From Methylococcaceae bacterium NSP1-2 (GTDB taxonomy: Bacteria; Pseudomonadota; Gammaproteobacteria; Methylococcales; Methylomonadaceae), in contig NQJH01000005.1 in the NCBI GenBank assembly GCA_002256685.1, positions 6,844 through 23,016 of the forward strand: 16,173 bases of DNA, written 5' to 3'. Below, piece by piece: positions 6,812 through 14,345 of this stretch. The notes under the pieces were generated by a model. The model did no database searches, was not told the DNA's origin, and was given only the letters and a program-made list of their open reading frames with translations. The translations under genes were made by a program, and so were the position numbers. The first letter of the stretch is position 1; every line of letters begins with the position of its first letter.

Positions 6812-8257
6812 ATGACCCCCATTTTTTACCGTCCCGCTAAACTGCGTGGTTTGGCATTTTTAGGCCTGTTATTAATGGCACTCGCTATTCTAGGCGGTAT
6901 GATTTGGCGTAATTTTCACCACTTTGAAACGGTTTTATCCTATGTGGATTATTCACATAGGATTCAAAATGTATCAGTAGGGTTACAACAATCACTGATT
7001 GAGCATTTAATTGAAGGAACCCACCGACCTGTTACGCTGACCAAAACCTTGAGTGAAATGAATGCGTTAATGGCAGATAATCGCTATTTGTCCGATTCCA
7101 CTAGGCGTAATTTAACCTCCGTGCGTGATATGCTCACCGATGTCGGCAAACTCGACAGCAAAGAAAAAAATGCTCATTTAATTGCATCACTGAAAATCAT
7201 GAGTGAAACCCTCGATCATGAAGCTTTGCAACGTGAACAATTATTGGAAGACATTAATCTCGATACCCAAAATGAACTGTACCTCGCCTTAGTGACTTTT
7301 GCCGTCATTCTGTTAGGCGCAATGTTATTTTTAAACTATCGCATTCTGCATCCACTGCATGATTTACGCCGCTTATTAGAGCGTTTAACCGAAGGAAATT
7401 TCACCCCGATTACTACTGATCATCTTGATCCATTATTGTTACCTGTGTTTAACAGTTATAACGAAATGGTCACCCATTTAGCTGAACTGGAAGAAGCCAA
7501 ACGTTTATATGCCCAATCCTTGCAACGGGAAGTTAGAATCGCCACGCAAGCGTTATTAGAACAACAAACCAGTTTAGCCAGAGCCGAACGCTTAGCAGCA
7601 GTCGGTGAAGTGGCAGCCGAATTAGCACATGAAATTCGTAATCCTTTAGCGGGGATTCAAATGGCATTTAATAATTTACGCCGTGAAATTGACGACCAAT
7701 TTCAATGTGAGCGCATGGAGTTGATTAGTTCCGAACTTAAACGGCTGGCGTTATTGCTCAACGATATGCTCAACCAAAGCAAACACACGCCCGAAGACGC
7801 AATGGATTTTGATATAAGTATTTTGATTCAAGACTTGGTTAAATTAACCCGCTATCAAGCACCTGAAGCCATTCAATTAGAAACCGATACACCCGCTTCA
7901 TTACCCGTCCATTTACCTGAAAGCGGACTGCGTCAGGCATTATTGAATTTAATTTTAAATGCAGTGGACGCGTTAGAAGGTGAAGCGGGACATATTGTCA
8001 TTAAAGCCCACGCTGATAAAAAGGGCTTATTCATTGATGTACTAGACAATGGTCGCGGTTTTTCGCAAGACATGCTCGATTATGGCATTCGCCCATTTCG
8101 TACCAGTCGTACACGCGGCACAGGTTTAGGCTTAGCCATGGTGCAACGTTTTGTGAAAAATATGGGCGGTACGATTAAACTATCTAATCAACAACCGCAT
8201 GGCGCGGGTGTGACAATATCGCTACCACCTGACTGTTTACTGGGAGAACGCTTATGA
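6812..8257 (+). CDS. Membrane sensor histidine kinase (HAMP, HisKA, HATPase)
   Basis: A 481-residue kinase. Transmembrane helix 1 is at about residues 11-31, an extracytoplasmic sensor of about 120 residues follows (32-155), and helix 2 is at about 156-176. A HAMP-type linker starts after it with the P181-L-H motif, then a coiled coil (about 225-265). The H box AELAHEIRNPLAG puts the phospho-acceptor at H273. The ATPase domain has the N box LLNLILNAVDALE (377-389), G1 DNGRGF (412-417) and G2 GTGLGLAM (436-443), all intact. The sensor region matches no fold I recognise. The start is supported by GAGG at 6801-6804. The stop overlaps the start of the downstream activator (ATGA at 8254-8257), so the two are a cognate pair in the NtrB/NtrC style, probably serving the adjacent Ehr operon (inference from position only). 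Confidence 0.92.
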   Translation: MTPIFYRPAKLRGLAFLGLLLMALAILGGMIWRNFHHFETVLSYVDYSHRIQNVSVGLQQSLIEHLIEGTHRPVTLTKTLSEMNALMADNRYLSDSTRRNLTSVRDMLTDVGKLDSKEKNAHLIASLKIMSETLDHEALQREQLLEDINLDTQNELYLALVTFAVILLGAMLFLNYRILHPLHDLRRLLERLTEGNFTPITTDHLDPLLLPVFNSYNEMVTHLAELEEAKRLYAQSLQREVRIATQALLEQQTSLARAERLAAVGEVAAELAHEIRNPLAGIQMAFNNLRREIDDQFQCERMELISSELKRLALLLNDMLNQSKHTPEDAMDFDISILIQDLVKLTRYQAPEAIQLETDTPASLPVHLPESGLRQALLNLILNAVDALEGEAGHIVIKAHADKKGLFIDVLDNGRGFSQDMLDYGIRPFRTSRTRGTGLGLAMVQRFVKNMGGTIKLSNQQPHGAGVTISLPPDCLLGERL

Positions 8258-9645
8258 TAGAAACCTTGCTCATTATCGAAGATGAAAAACTATTAGGGTC
8301 TGAATTATCGCGCCATTACCGAACACACGGCTGGGAAGTGGTCTTGGCAAGCACCTTAGCAGAAGCAAAAAACTTATTATTTAAAAAGCGCATCGAACCG
8401 CTATTAATTTTATCCGACATGAATTTACCCGATGGCAATGCCTTGGATTTTATGGAAGCGGTTAAAAAAGAGGTCAATTATGCCGAATGGTTATTTTTAA
8501 CAGGTTACGGTAGCGTACCCGATTCGGTCAGAGCCTTACGATTAGGGGCTTATGATTTTTTAGAAAAACCCTGTGATTTAGATAGGCTGGATTTAGTGGT
8601 GGCAAGTGCTGCACGCAGTGCCGTGATACAACGCCGCGTTATCGACCAAACCAAACAAGGGCATAGGCGTTATTCGCCCGATGCGTACCTCGGACATAGT
8701 TCACAAGCACAAAATGTTCGACAATTATTAACTAAATTAACCGAAGTACCGTTCAGTGCTTTAATTATTGGCGGTGAAAGTGGCACGGGTAAAGGCTTAG
8801 TAGCACGCATACTGCATTATGGTGGCTTCCGCGCACTGCAACCGATGATTGAAGTCAATTGTGCCGCGCTACCGCGTGAATTATTAGAATCAGAATTGTT
8901 CGGGCATGAACCGGGCGCGTTTACCGGTGCATCGAGTCGGCATCGCGGCTTATTGGAACAAGCGGATGGCGGCACATTATTCATGGATGAAATCGGCGAA
9001 ATGCCACTGGATTTGCAAGCTAAATTATTAAAAGTTATTGAAGATCACAAAGTACGCCGCTTAGGCGGTGAAAAAGAAATCAGCGTAGATGTGCAGATTG
9101 TCGCCGCAAGCAATTGTGATTTAGAAAAAATGGCGCAAGATGGACGTTTTCGTGCCGATTTGTATCATCGCTTAAGCGTATTTCGAGTGATTTTGCCGCC
9201 CTTGCGTGAGGCAGTAGAAGACTTGGATGAGTTAGTGCCGTTATTTGTTGCCGAATACAATGCCAAAGCAGGTCGGCAAGTGAAACATATTCCCGATGAA
9301 GTCTGGCATAAACTCAAAGCACATGACTGGTCGGGGAATGTTAGGGAATTGCGCAATGTCATTGAACGCTGCGTATTATTTTCCGATGGCAATATTTTTC
9401 CTCTACAGTGGTTACAACTGCCTAGTCAGTCTACGCCCGAAAAAACCGACAGTACCGATACTAAGCCATGTATTTATTTACCCTTAGATGGCAGTATGGC
9501 ACTGGATGATATGGATAAATTCATTATCAAAACAGCGTTAGACCGCGCTGATAATAATCTAACTGCCGCTGCTAGAGCGTTGGGCACGACCCGCGAAACT
9601 TTGCGTTATCGAGTGCGAAAATATAATTTGAATAACGTGGAATAA
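8254..9645 (+). CDS. NtrC-family sigma-54-dependent response regulator
   Basis: A 463-residue protein with three domains. The receiver (about 1-125) has phospho-acceptor D55, with acidic residues D10/E11, T83 and K105. The AAA+ domain (about 145-390) has Walker A GESGTGKG (174-181), the sigma-54-contacting loop GAFTGA (221-226), Walker B GGTLFMDEIG (239-248) and the arginine-rich GRFRADLYHRL segment (297-307). A Fis-type helix-turn-helix ends the chain (about 425-458, NNLTAAARALGTTRETLRYR). All catalytic motifs are intact, so it should activate sigma-54 promoters after phosphorylation by the kinase encoded just before it. I see no convincing -24/-12 promoter in the window; its target may lie upstream of hyfB, outside the window. 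GGGAG near 8242 is the ribosome-binding site. Confidence 0.94.
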   Translation: MIETLLIIEDEKLLGSELSRHYRTHGWEVVLASTLAEAKNLLFKKRIEPLLILSDMNLPDGNALDFMEAVKKEVNYAEWLFLTGYGSVPDSVRALRLGAYDFLEKPCDLDRLDLVVASAARSAVIQRRVIDQTKQGHRRYSPDAYLGHSSQAQNVRQLLTKLTEVPFSALIIGGESGTGKGLVARILHYGGFRALQPMIEVNCAALPRELLESELFGHEPGAFTGASSRHRGLLEQADGGTLFMDEIGEMPLDLQAKLLKVIEDHKVRRLGGEKEISVDVQIVAASNCDLEKMAQDGRFRADLYHRLSVFRVILPPLREAVEDLDELVPLFVAEYNAKAGRQVKHIPDEVWHKLKAHDWSGNVRELRNVIERCVLFSDGNIFPLQWLQLPSQSTPEKTDSTDTKPCIYLPLDGSMALDDMDKFIIKTALDRADNNLTAAARALGTTRETLRYRVRKYNLNNVE

Positions 9646-9670
9646 GGGCAATCACAAGAGATTACCCTTA
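9643..9670. terminator. Shared hairpin between converging genes
   Basis: TAAGGGCAATC and GATTACCCTTA form an 11-base stem with one mismatch around the loop ACAAGA. It overlaps the stop codon of the response-regulator gene and lies in the 33-base gap before the stop of the converging STAS gene. There is no T-run on either strand, so it is not a classic intrinsic terminator, but the position suggests a bidirectional 3' end or transcript-end stabiliser. Confidence 0.4.
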
Positions 9671-9678
9671 CCAATCGG

Positions 9679-10812
9679 TTACTTAACGTATTTTCCGTAA
9701 ACCATTTGTAGCATTTTTAATTCACCTGCTTCTGGTTTTTGCCAACCTTGGATTTGAATATCTTTTAAAATTTCTTTGCCTTGCTCATCATTTGCCATCG
9801 CCATTAACACATCAACCAGTGCCTGACTTTCGGCTTTTATATGTGGAGCAACACAAAAAAGATGGCAGGCAAAATCGGTCACGCTTTCATCTAATTTGCG
9901 GACATTACTGCGACTGAATGACGATAAACCTTCGTAGGTTTTCTTTAGCATGAACAATAAATCACACTTTTTGCGAATCAGCGATTGCAATGCCTTGATT
10001 TCATTGCCAGAAAAGTCATAAGTAAATTTTGACGAGTCTATACCACTTTCATCACATAAAAAACGCCCTAACAAATAGACAAAACTGCCTTCGGTTGCTG
10101 TACCAACAGTCGAGCCTTCGTAGTCACTTAAATTACGCTCATCATCAGACCGCGTGAGAATCACTACCTCATCCACTTCAGCGATAGGGCGCATCACGGG
10201 AACAAAACCGTGGTGCTTAATCATCAAACAGGCTTCAAACGGTTTGGCAAATAACAAATCAGTGGTGCTGGGATCAGGGGTATCGACCGATTGTTCAAAA
10301 TGAATGGCTCTGGTTAAACGACGCTGTAAATAAGTATTCAGTAAATACCAGCCAGTGAGTTGCTGTCCTGATTGTAAACTAGCCACAAAATGCAGTTTGT
10401 CACTGACCGTGGCTTTAGTCTGTACGGTTGAGGCATCGTGTTCGCTATGGCGTGGTGGTTCAGGATCAACTCCCGTTGTCCCCACAACTGATTCCGTGGT
10501 TTGTCCTTCTGTTAGCACAAAACGCCCTAAGCCAGTAATTTTAAACAGCATATTAATCATACGATTTAGATGCTGTACTTCTACATGGATTCTGTTGCGT
10601 TCCCAGTCCTCAAACAATTTTAACAATAATGACAAGCCCATCGAATTGACTCGTTCAACTTTAGTAAAGTCGAGTAATACATGAGACTCAGCGGGTATGT
10701 TAGATAAGGTATCCAATACAGCGGCGGAACTTGCATCAATTGAACCGATAAAGTCGTAGTGGTAATCTTTTCCAGTGATAGCTTGAATAGTGAAAGTAGT
10801 TGTCATAGTCAT
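9679..10812 (-). CDS. STAS anti-sigma-antagonist domain fused to a cytoplasmic PhnD-like substrate-binding domain
   Basis: A 377-residue protein with no signal peptide or membrane helix. Residues about 1-100 are a STAS domain (SpoIIAA/RsbV type). The phosphorylatable serine position is S57 in ERVNSMGLSLLLKL. A low-complexity linker follows (about 102-135, rich in T, S, E and P). Residues about 137-377 resemble the PhnD/phosphonate-type periplasmic binding protein fold: FVASLQSGQ..., LLFAKPFEACLMIKHHGF (187-204), VDEVVILTRSD, and a C-terminal ILKDIQIQGWQKP block. Such binding proteins are normally exported; here the domain stays in the cytoplasm on a partner-switch antagonist, suggesting that a small molecule or metabolite tunes it (inference). 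The gene starts three bases after the stop of the phosphatase gene and is surely co-transcribed with it. Confidence 0.85.
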   Translation of the reverse strand: MTMTTTFTIQAITGKDYHYDFIGSIDASSAAVLDTLSNIPAESHVLLDFTKVERVNSMGLSLLLKLFEDWERNRIHVEVQHLNRMINMLFKITGLGRFVLTEGQTTESVVGTTGVDPEPPRHSEHDASTVQTKATVSDKLHFVASLQSGQQLTGWYLLNTYLQRRLTRAIHFEQSVDTPDPSTTDLLFAKPFEACLMIKHHGFVPVMRPIAEVDEVVILTRSDDERNLSDYEGSTVGTATEGSFVYLLGRFLCDESGIDSSKFTYDFSGNEIKALQSLIRKKCDLLFMLKKTYEGLSSFSRSNVRKLDESVTDFACHLFCVAPHIKAESQALVDVLMAMANDEQGKEILKDIQIQGWQKPEAGELKMLQMVYGKYVK

Positions 10813-10815
10813 TGG

Positions 10816-13509
10816 TTATACTCTGCTTTGATAAGCGGCTTCATATTCGCTGTGATAAAGAAATTGAATACCTGAATCTACGTTCATATCAATGACACCG
10901 TTGATATTCCATAGCGTAGTGACTTGCGTGCGTTGTTGTGGGTGGACGCGAATTTGTAAATAGTCAGATAAACGCCACATCATGTATAAACCTGCTCCGC
11001 CCACACCGGCTTCAACGCCTTCTTCCATTGCGTGGGAAATATTTTTCAAAAATACGCTAGGCATTAATGTTCCCCAGTTATCCGTAATCATCAAGCCTAA
11101 CATATCAGGCGTTACGGCAATGTCGATACGCACTTCTTCATGTTCGGATAGTTCTCGAGATTCCCCTTTAACGTAATAAGCCACCCCTTTACCATCTCGC
11201 GGTGCGGCATATAAGCTATTTTCGGTCATTTCATCAAGAATAATCATCAAGGCTTCAACATGATCGCTCGGTAAGTGAGGATGATCGCTTAACCATGATT
11301 GAATTTCTGCCATAATGAACGCTTTATCTTCAGTATGCGTCAACTGGAATTGGCGATACTCTGGCATCTCTGGAATGAGTGCATATAAGTCGTCATTGGG
11401 TGTTTGATGATGCTGATTAAGCAAATGTTCCCAGCCTAATTTTTTACAAAAATCATTGTATCTAGGTAAAATTCGGCAAATACCGTCTTGACTAAAACGC
11501 GTCAACAAATCGGCATAGCTATGTTCGGCTAAGAAGACCACATATTCTTTGGAAATGCGTGGAATAGGATGCTCACCTTGACGATAAAAGTTTTCTGAGA
11601 TACGAATAATATCACTGACTTCGTTAGTGGCAGCGGCTTGTATCACGCGGTCACTGTGGGTAACGACAACGATAGTTACGTCATCGGTGTAAGCTGTGCC
11701 GCGACAATGAATGCGCAGTGCGTCCATCATGATGTCATGCAATGCGTCAGGATCAGCATCAACGTTGGCATTAAGCAATGCTTCCAAACGGTCATAGCCA
11801 AACGCTTCACCTGAAGGTGATTCTTCCTCTGCCAGACCATCGGTATATAAAAATAAGCGGTCGCCGACTTCAAGGATTAATTCGATAGCGGTGGCTGAAT
11901 AATCCGAATCACTGCTTTTACCTAACGGCAAACCAGAGGCTTCTAGCATTTCCCACTGTTGAGCTTTGTGGCGTAATAAATACGGTAATACATGACCCGC
12001 ATTGGCAAACACTAATTTACCCGTGCGGGCATCTAAACTTAAACACGCCATCGTCATTAACAACGATTGCTGGGCGGTCGCCAGCATGGTGTCATTAAGC
12101 GAGTTCAAAATTTCGATAGGTGAAGTGATGCCTTCATGAATCAGCGGATAAACCCCCGCTTTTGCCGCACTCACCATCGTACCAGCTGCCACACCATGAC
12201 CACTGACATCACCAATCAACAGAACACTGTGATGCCCTGCGACTTTGTAATAGTCATAATAATCACCACCCACCTCACTGGAGGTTAGCAGTGCCGCTTT
12301 ACCTTGAACACCTGGTAAATCAATGCGTGGTGGCGGCAAAATAGAGCGTTGTAAAGTGGCGGCTAAGTTAACCTCGCCTTGTAAACGACTGGTTAATTGC
12401 GCTAATTCGACATTGGCTTTTTTAACTTTCTGCTCGGCTTCTTTACGTTCGGTAATATCCAACCCTGTGGCTAAAAACATAATCGGTTTTGCCGATTTTG
12501 ACCCTTTAATAACCGTAGGACTCCAAACGATATTGAGTAAATCGTTGGTGCTAACCATCATTTGCGTTTCAACATCATCGGCATATTCAACTGCCCCCGA
12601 CATCATATCGACAAACAAATTATGTAATTCTTCCCGATTATCAGCAGGAATAAACTGTTCAAAAAAATCTTTACCTTTGACGTCTTCTTCCGACCAGCCA
12701 CTATTTTCTTCGGCATAATGGTTAAAAAGTACCACTTCACCGCGCTGATCTACACCAATAATGAGAGCCTGTGTGGTGTTAATAACGTTATCAGCAAAGG
12801 CTTTTTCTTGCTTCATTTTCAAAGCACTGTCTTTTAATCGTGCCACCATCGGTTGCAATAATATTGCACCCACTAAGAATAAGGTGAATATCGAAATAGC
12901 AAATATTAAGTTTTGCTTGTTAGCGGTGCTACCTAGCATATATTCACTTTGCCGTTGCTGTAATAAACTGGCTCTGTCTAGTGTGTCTAATAACAGCGGC
13001 GAAATATTAAACAGCAATTTTTTTAGCTCAGGGTTATCCAGCTTAAGCTCATCAGAAGAGAGGTGCTGAATGTCTCGAACGAGAGCGAGATAGGTGTGCA
13101 TTAATACATCAAGTGGCTGTGAACCGTTAAAATACACAGCTTTTAATTCTGGAGATAACTCTCCGCGTGTTTGAACTAAGCGTTCTTTTTCTTTAACGAA
13201 TCGATAACCTGATTTTAAAGCATCATGGTCTTGCGTTAATTGCAGTACCGTTGACAGAAGTTGTGCATTAATTTTGTGTAATTCAGCTTTGTCAGTTATG
13301 TATGCTTTTCGAGTAAGAGCATTGTTTATACTCGAAACCATAAGACCCTGCTCAGTACTCATTTTAACGAGTCGGGCATTACCTTCCTGATTTTTAATAT
13401 CGGTAATAAGAATTAGGTAAGTTACTGTGCTAACAGCACCTAAAACTAACAGTACTGTTACATACTGCCCTAGCATGTTATTAACAATTCTCTGAAAAAT
13501 ATCTCTCAT
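10816..13509 (-). CDS. Membrane sensor PAS - SpoIIE/PP2C phosphatase - RsbW-like ATPase, partner-switch regulator
   Basis: An 897-residue multi-domain signalling protein. Transmembrane helices lie at about 13-36 and 200-220, enclosing an extracytoplasmic helical region of about 165 residues resembling the PilJ/nitrate-sensor type. A PAS domain (about 235-355, ending GLDITERKEAE) and a short coiled coil follow. The SpoIIE/RsbU phosphatase (about 380-620) keeps its metal-binding motifs: GGDYYD (414-419), GDVSGHG (433-439), YTDGLAE (555-561) and TDDVT (608-612). After about 130 unassigned residues comes an RsbW/HATPase_c-like domain (about 735-870) with N-box residues E760 and N764 in LDEMTENSLYAA and GGAGLYMM (837-844). 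The G1 box reads DNWG, less complete than usual. Start: CTCCTT at 13517-13522 (AAGGAG on the coding strand), seven bases from ATG. The partner substrate is probably the STAS protein encoded next. Confidence 0.9.
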   Translation of the reverse strand: MRDIFQRIVNNMLGQYVTVLLVLGAVSTVTYLILITDIKNQEGNARLVKMSTEQGLMVSSINNALTRKAYITDKAELHKINAQLLSTVLQLTQDHDALKSGYRFVKEKERLVQTRGELSPELKAVYFNGSQPLDVLMHTYLALVRDIQHLSSDELKLDNPELKKLLFNISPLLLDTLDRASLLQQRQSEYMLGSTANKQNLIFAISIFTLFLVGAILLQPMVARLKDSALKMKQEKAFADNVINTTQALIIGVDQRGEVVLFNHYAEENSGWSEEDVKGKDFFEQFIPADNREELHNLFVDMMSGAVEYADDVETQMMVSTNDLLNIVWSPTVIKGSKSAKPIMFLATGLDITERKEAEQKVKKANVELAQLTSRLQGEVNLAATLQRSILPPPRIDLPGVQGKAALLTSSEVGGDYYDYYKVAGHHSVLLIGDVSGHGVAAGTMVSAAKAGVYPLIHEGITSPIEILNSLNDTMLATAQQSLLMTMACLSLDARTGKLVFANAGHVLPYLLRHKAQQWEMLEASGLPLGKSSDSDYSATAIELILEVGDRLFLYTDGLAEEESPSGEAFGYDRLEALLNANVDADPDALHDIMMDALRIHCRGTAYTDDVTIVVVTHSDRVIQAAATNEVSDIIRISENFYRQGEHPIPRISKEYVVFLAEHSYADLLTRFSQDGICRILPRYNDFCKKLGWEHLLNQHHQTPNDDLYALIPEMPEYRQFQLTHTEDKAFIMAEIQSWLSDHPHLPSDHVEALMIILDEMTENSLYAAPRDGKGVAYYVKGESRELSEHEEVRIDIAVTPDMLGLMITDNWGTLMPSVFLKNISHAMEEGVEAGVGGAGLYMMWRLSDYLQIRVHPQQRTQVTTLWNINGVIDMNVDSGIQFLYHSEYEAAYQSRV

Positions 13510-13521
13510 CGATTTACTCCT

Positions 13522-13539
13522 TAGTTATTATAGTTATTA
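13522..13539. repeat. Perfect 9-base tandem repeat in the 5' leader of the phosphatase gene
   Basis: TAGTTATTA occurs twice back to back (13522-13530 and 13531-13539), between the ribosome-binding site and the -10 box of the phosphatase gene. It could be an operator for a dimeric regulator or a slippage-prone leader repeat; the sequence does not decide. Confidence 0.5.
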
Positions 13540-13548
13540 TTTTGTCGC

Positions 13549-13575
13549 ATTATAGCGCGTTAAAAACATTAACAA
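13549..13575 (-). promoter_or_regulatory. Candidate sigma-70 promoter for the phosphatase-STAS operon
   Basis: On the minus strand a perfect TATAAT (13554-13549) lies 40 bases upstream of the start codon. The best -35 is TTGTTA (13575-13570), four of six consensus bases, at a short 15-base spacing. The perfect -10 makes it the best promoter candidate in the window, while the poor spacing suggests an activator or extended contact may be needed. Confidence 0.45.
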
Positions 13576-14153
13576 CACGCTGAAATTAAGTAGGTTGACC
13601 TTTAAAAAAACTAGAGAAATCAATAAGAAAACTTTTAATAATTTTTTACGGATATGGAAACTAAATATATTAATTTTTTGTTTTCATCGTCCAATTATTA
13701 ATTCGTTAGTATTTTTTCATATTGTTGCCATTCATCATTCTCGAATGAGCACGTCATTATCTGCCTAGTAAGCTACTATTTTGAACGGCTCAGTATAACG
13801 CTGCTCATTAAATTTTCCAGATTTTTCGGCGTGCTTTAGTGATGCAGGGGTATGAGGATAAATAATACGTCATCACCCAACAATTCTTTAGCTTTAAAAA
13901 TTCTTCTACGCTCGCTACTCTCTCATAATTAAGCGGGCCGATTGTAACCGTTTATTTGATAACAGGTAGTCCTTAAAAATAGCATAAACAATGAATTTGT
14001 CATTTTTTTCAGGGCAAATTACCATTAACAACCAAACTTCAAGTGTTAGCTGTTTGTTCACTGCAAGTGGAGGATGGTAGCGTTAAGAAAAAATATCCAG
14101 AGATAAAACCGTGGCCGCGATTTATTTTTTGAAAATAGTATTTTTATAACTTC

Positions 14154-14230
14154 ACTAATGTTACGCACCCATAAAGAAAAATCAATGAGTTACGACTATT
14201 GATTGCTCTGAAAGTCTGCGTAACATCAGT
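14154..14230. repeat. Nested inverted repeat (structured element or small MITE-like repeat)
   Basis: The outer arms ATGTTACGCA (14158-14167) and TGCGTAACAT (14217-14226) are perfect 10-base complements, extended by ACT/AGT after one mismatch. Inside them a second stem pairs AATCAAT (14180-14186) with ATTGATT (14198-14204), plus AGT with ACT around the loop TACG, with one bulged G. The two stems are separated by equal 12-base single-stranded stretches on each side. The symmetry suggests a folded RNA or a miniature mobile repeat. It stands downstream of aqpZ, beyond that gene's 3' hairpin, and carries no open frame. Confidence 0.55.
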
Positions 14231-14291
14231 TACTTAAGTTTTACACCACTGTGTATATTTGCAGTAGCCTTGAAATATCTACATTTGATAA

Positions 14292-14336
14292 TAGCGGGAA
14301 ATAGGTTGCAAAGCACTTATTCCACTATTCCCGCTA
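14292..14336 (-). terminator. 3' hairpin downstream of aqpZ
   Basis: TAGCGGGAAATAG (14292-14304) and CTATTCCCGCTA (14325-14336) form a GC-containing stem of 12 base pairs with one bulged A and a 20-base loop, starting 10 bases beyond the aqpZ stop. No strong T-run follows on the minus strand, so it may act as a processing or stabilising stem or as a weak terminator. Confidence 0.45.
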
Positions 14337-14345
14337 AGTTAGCTA

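Larger units (their letters stand above)
13510..14291. other. Gene-poor region with a possible decayed reading frame and one structured element
   Basis: This stretch has no complete gene. Its right part holds the nested inverted repeat described separately. On the minus strand, three short open frames follow one another in different registers: 14082-13915 (55 codons before a TAG), 13922-13836 (28 codons) and 13869-13765 (34 codons). Read in chain they give protein-like text such as PEKNDKFIVYAIFKDYLL, then RRRIFKAKELLGDDVLF, then TPASLKHAEKSGKFNEQRY. This may be a frameshifted pseudogene, but I recognise no family and chance cannot be excluded. The rest is AT-rich sequence with no evident feature. 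Confidence 0.3.

Noticed and set aside
13995..14132. Plus-strand open frame of about 45 codons
   Set aside because: It lacks an ATG and a ribosome-binding site, and the minus strand of the same stretch looks at least as protein-like; nothing supports it.
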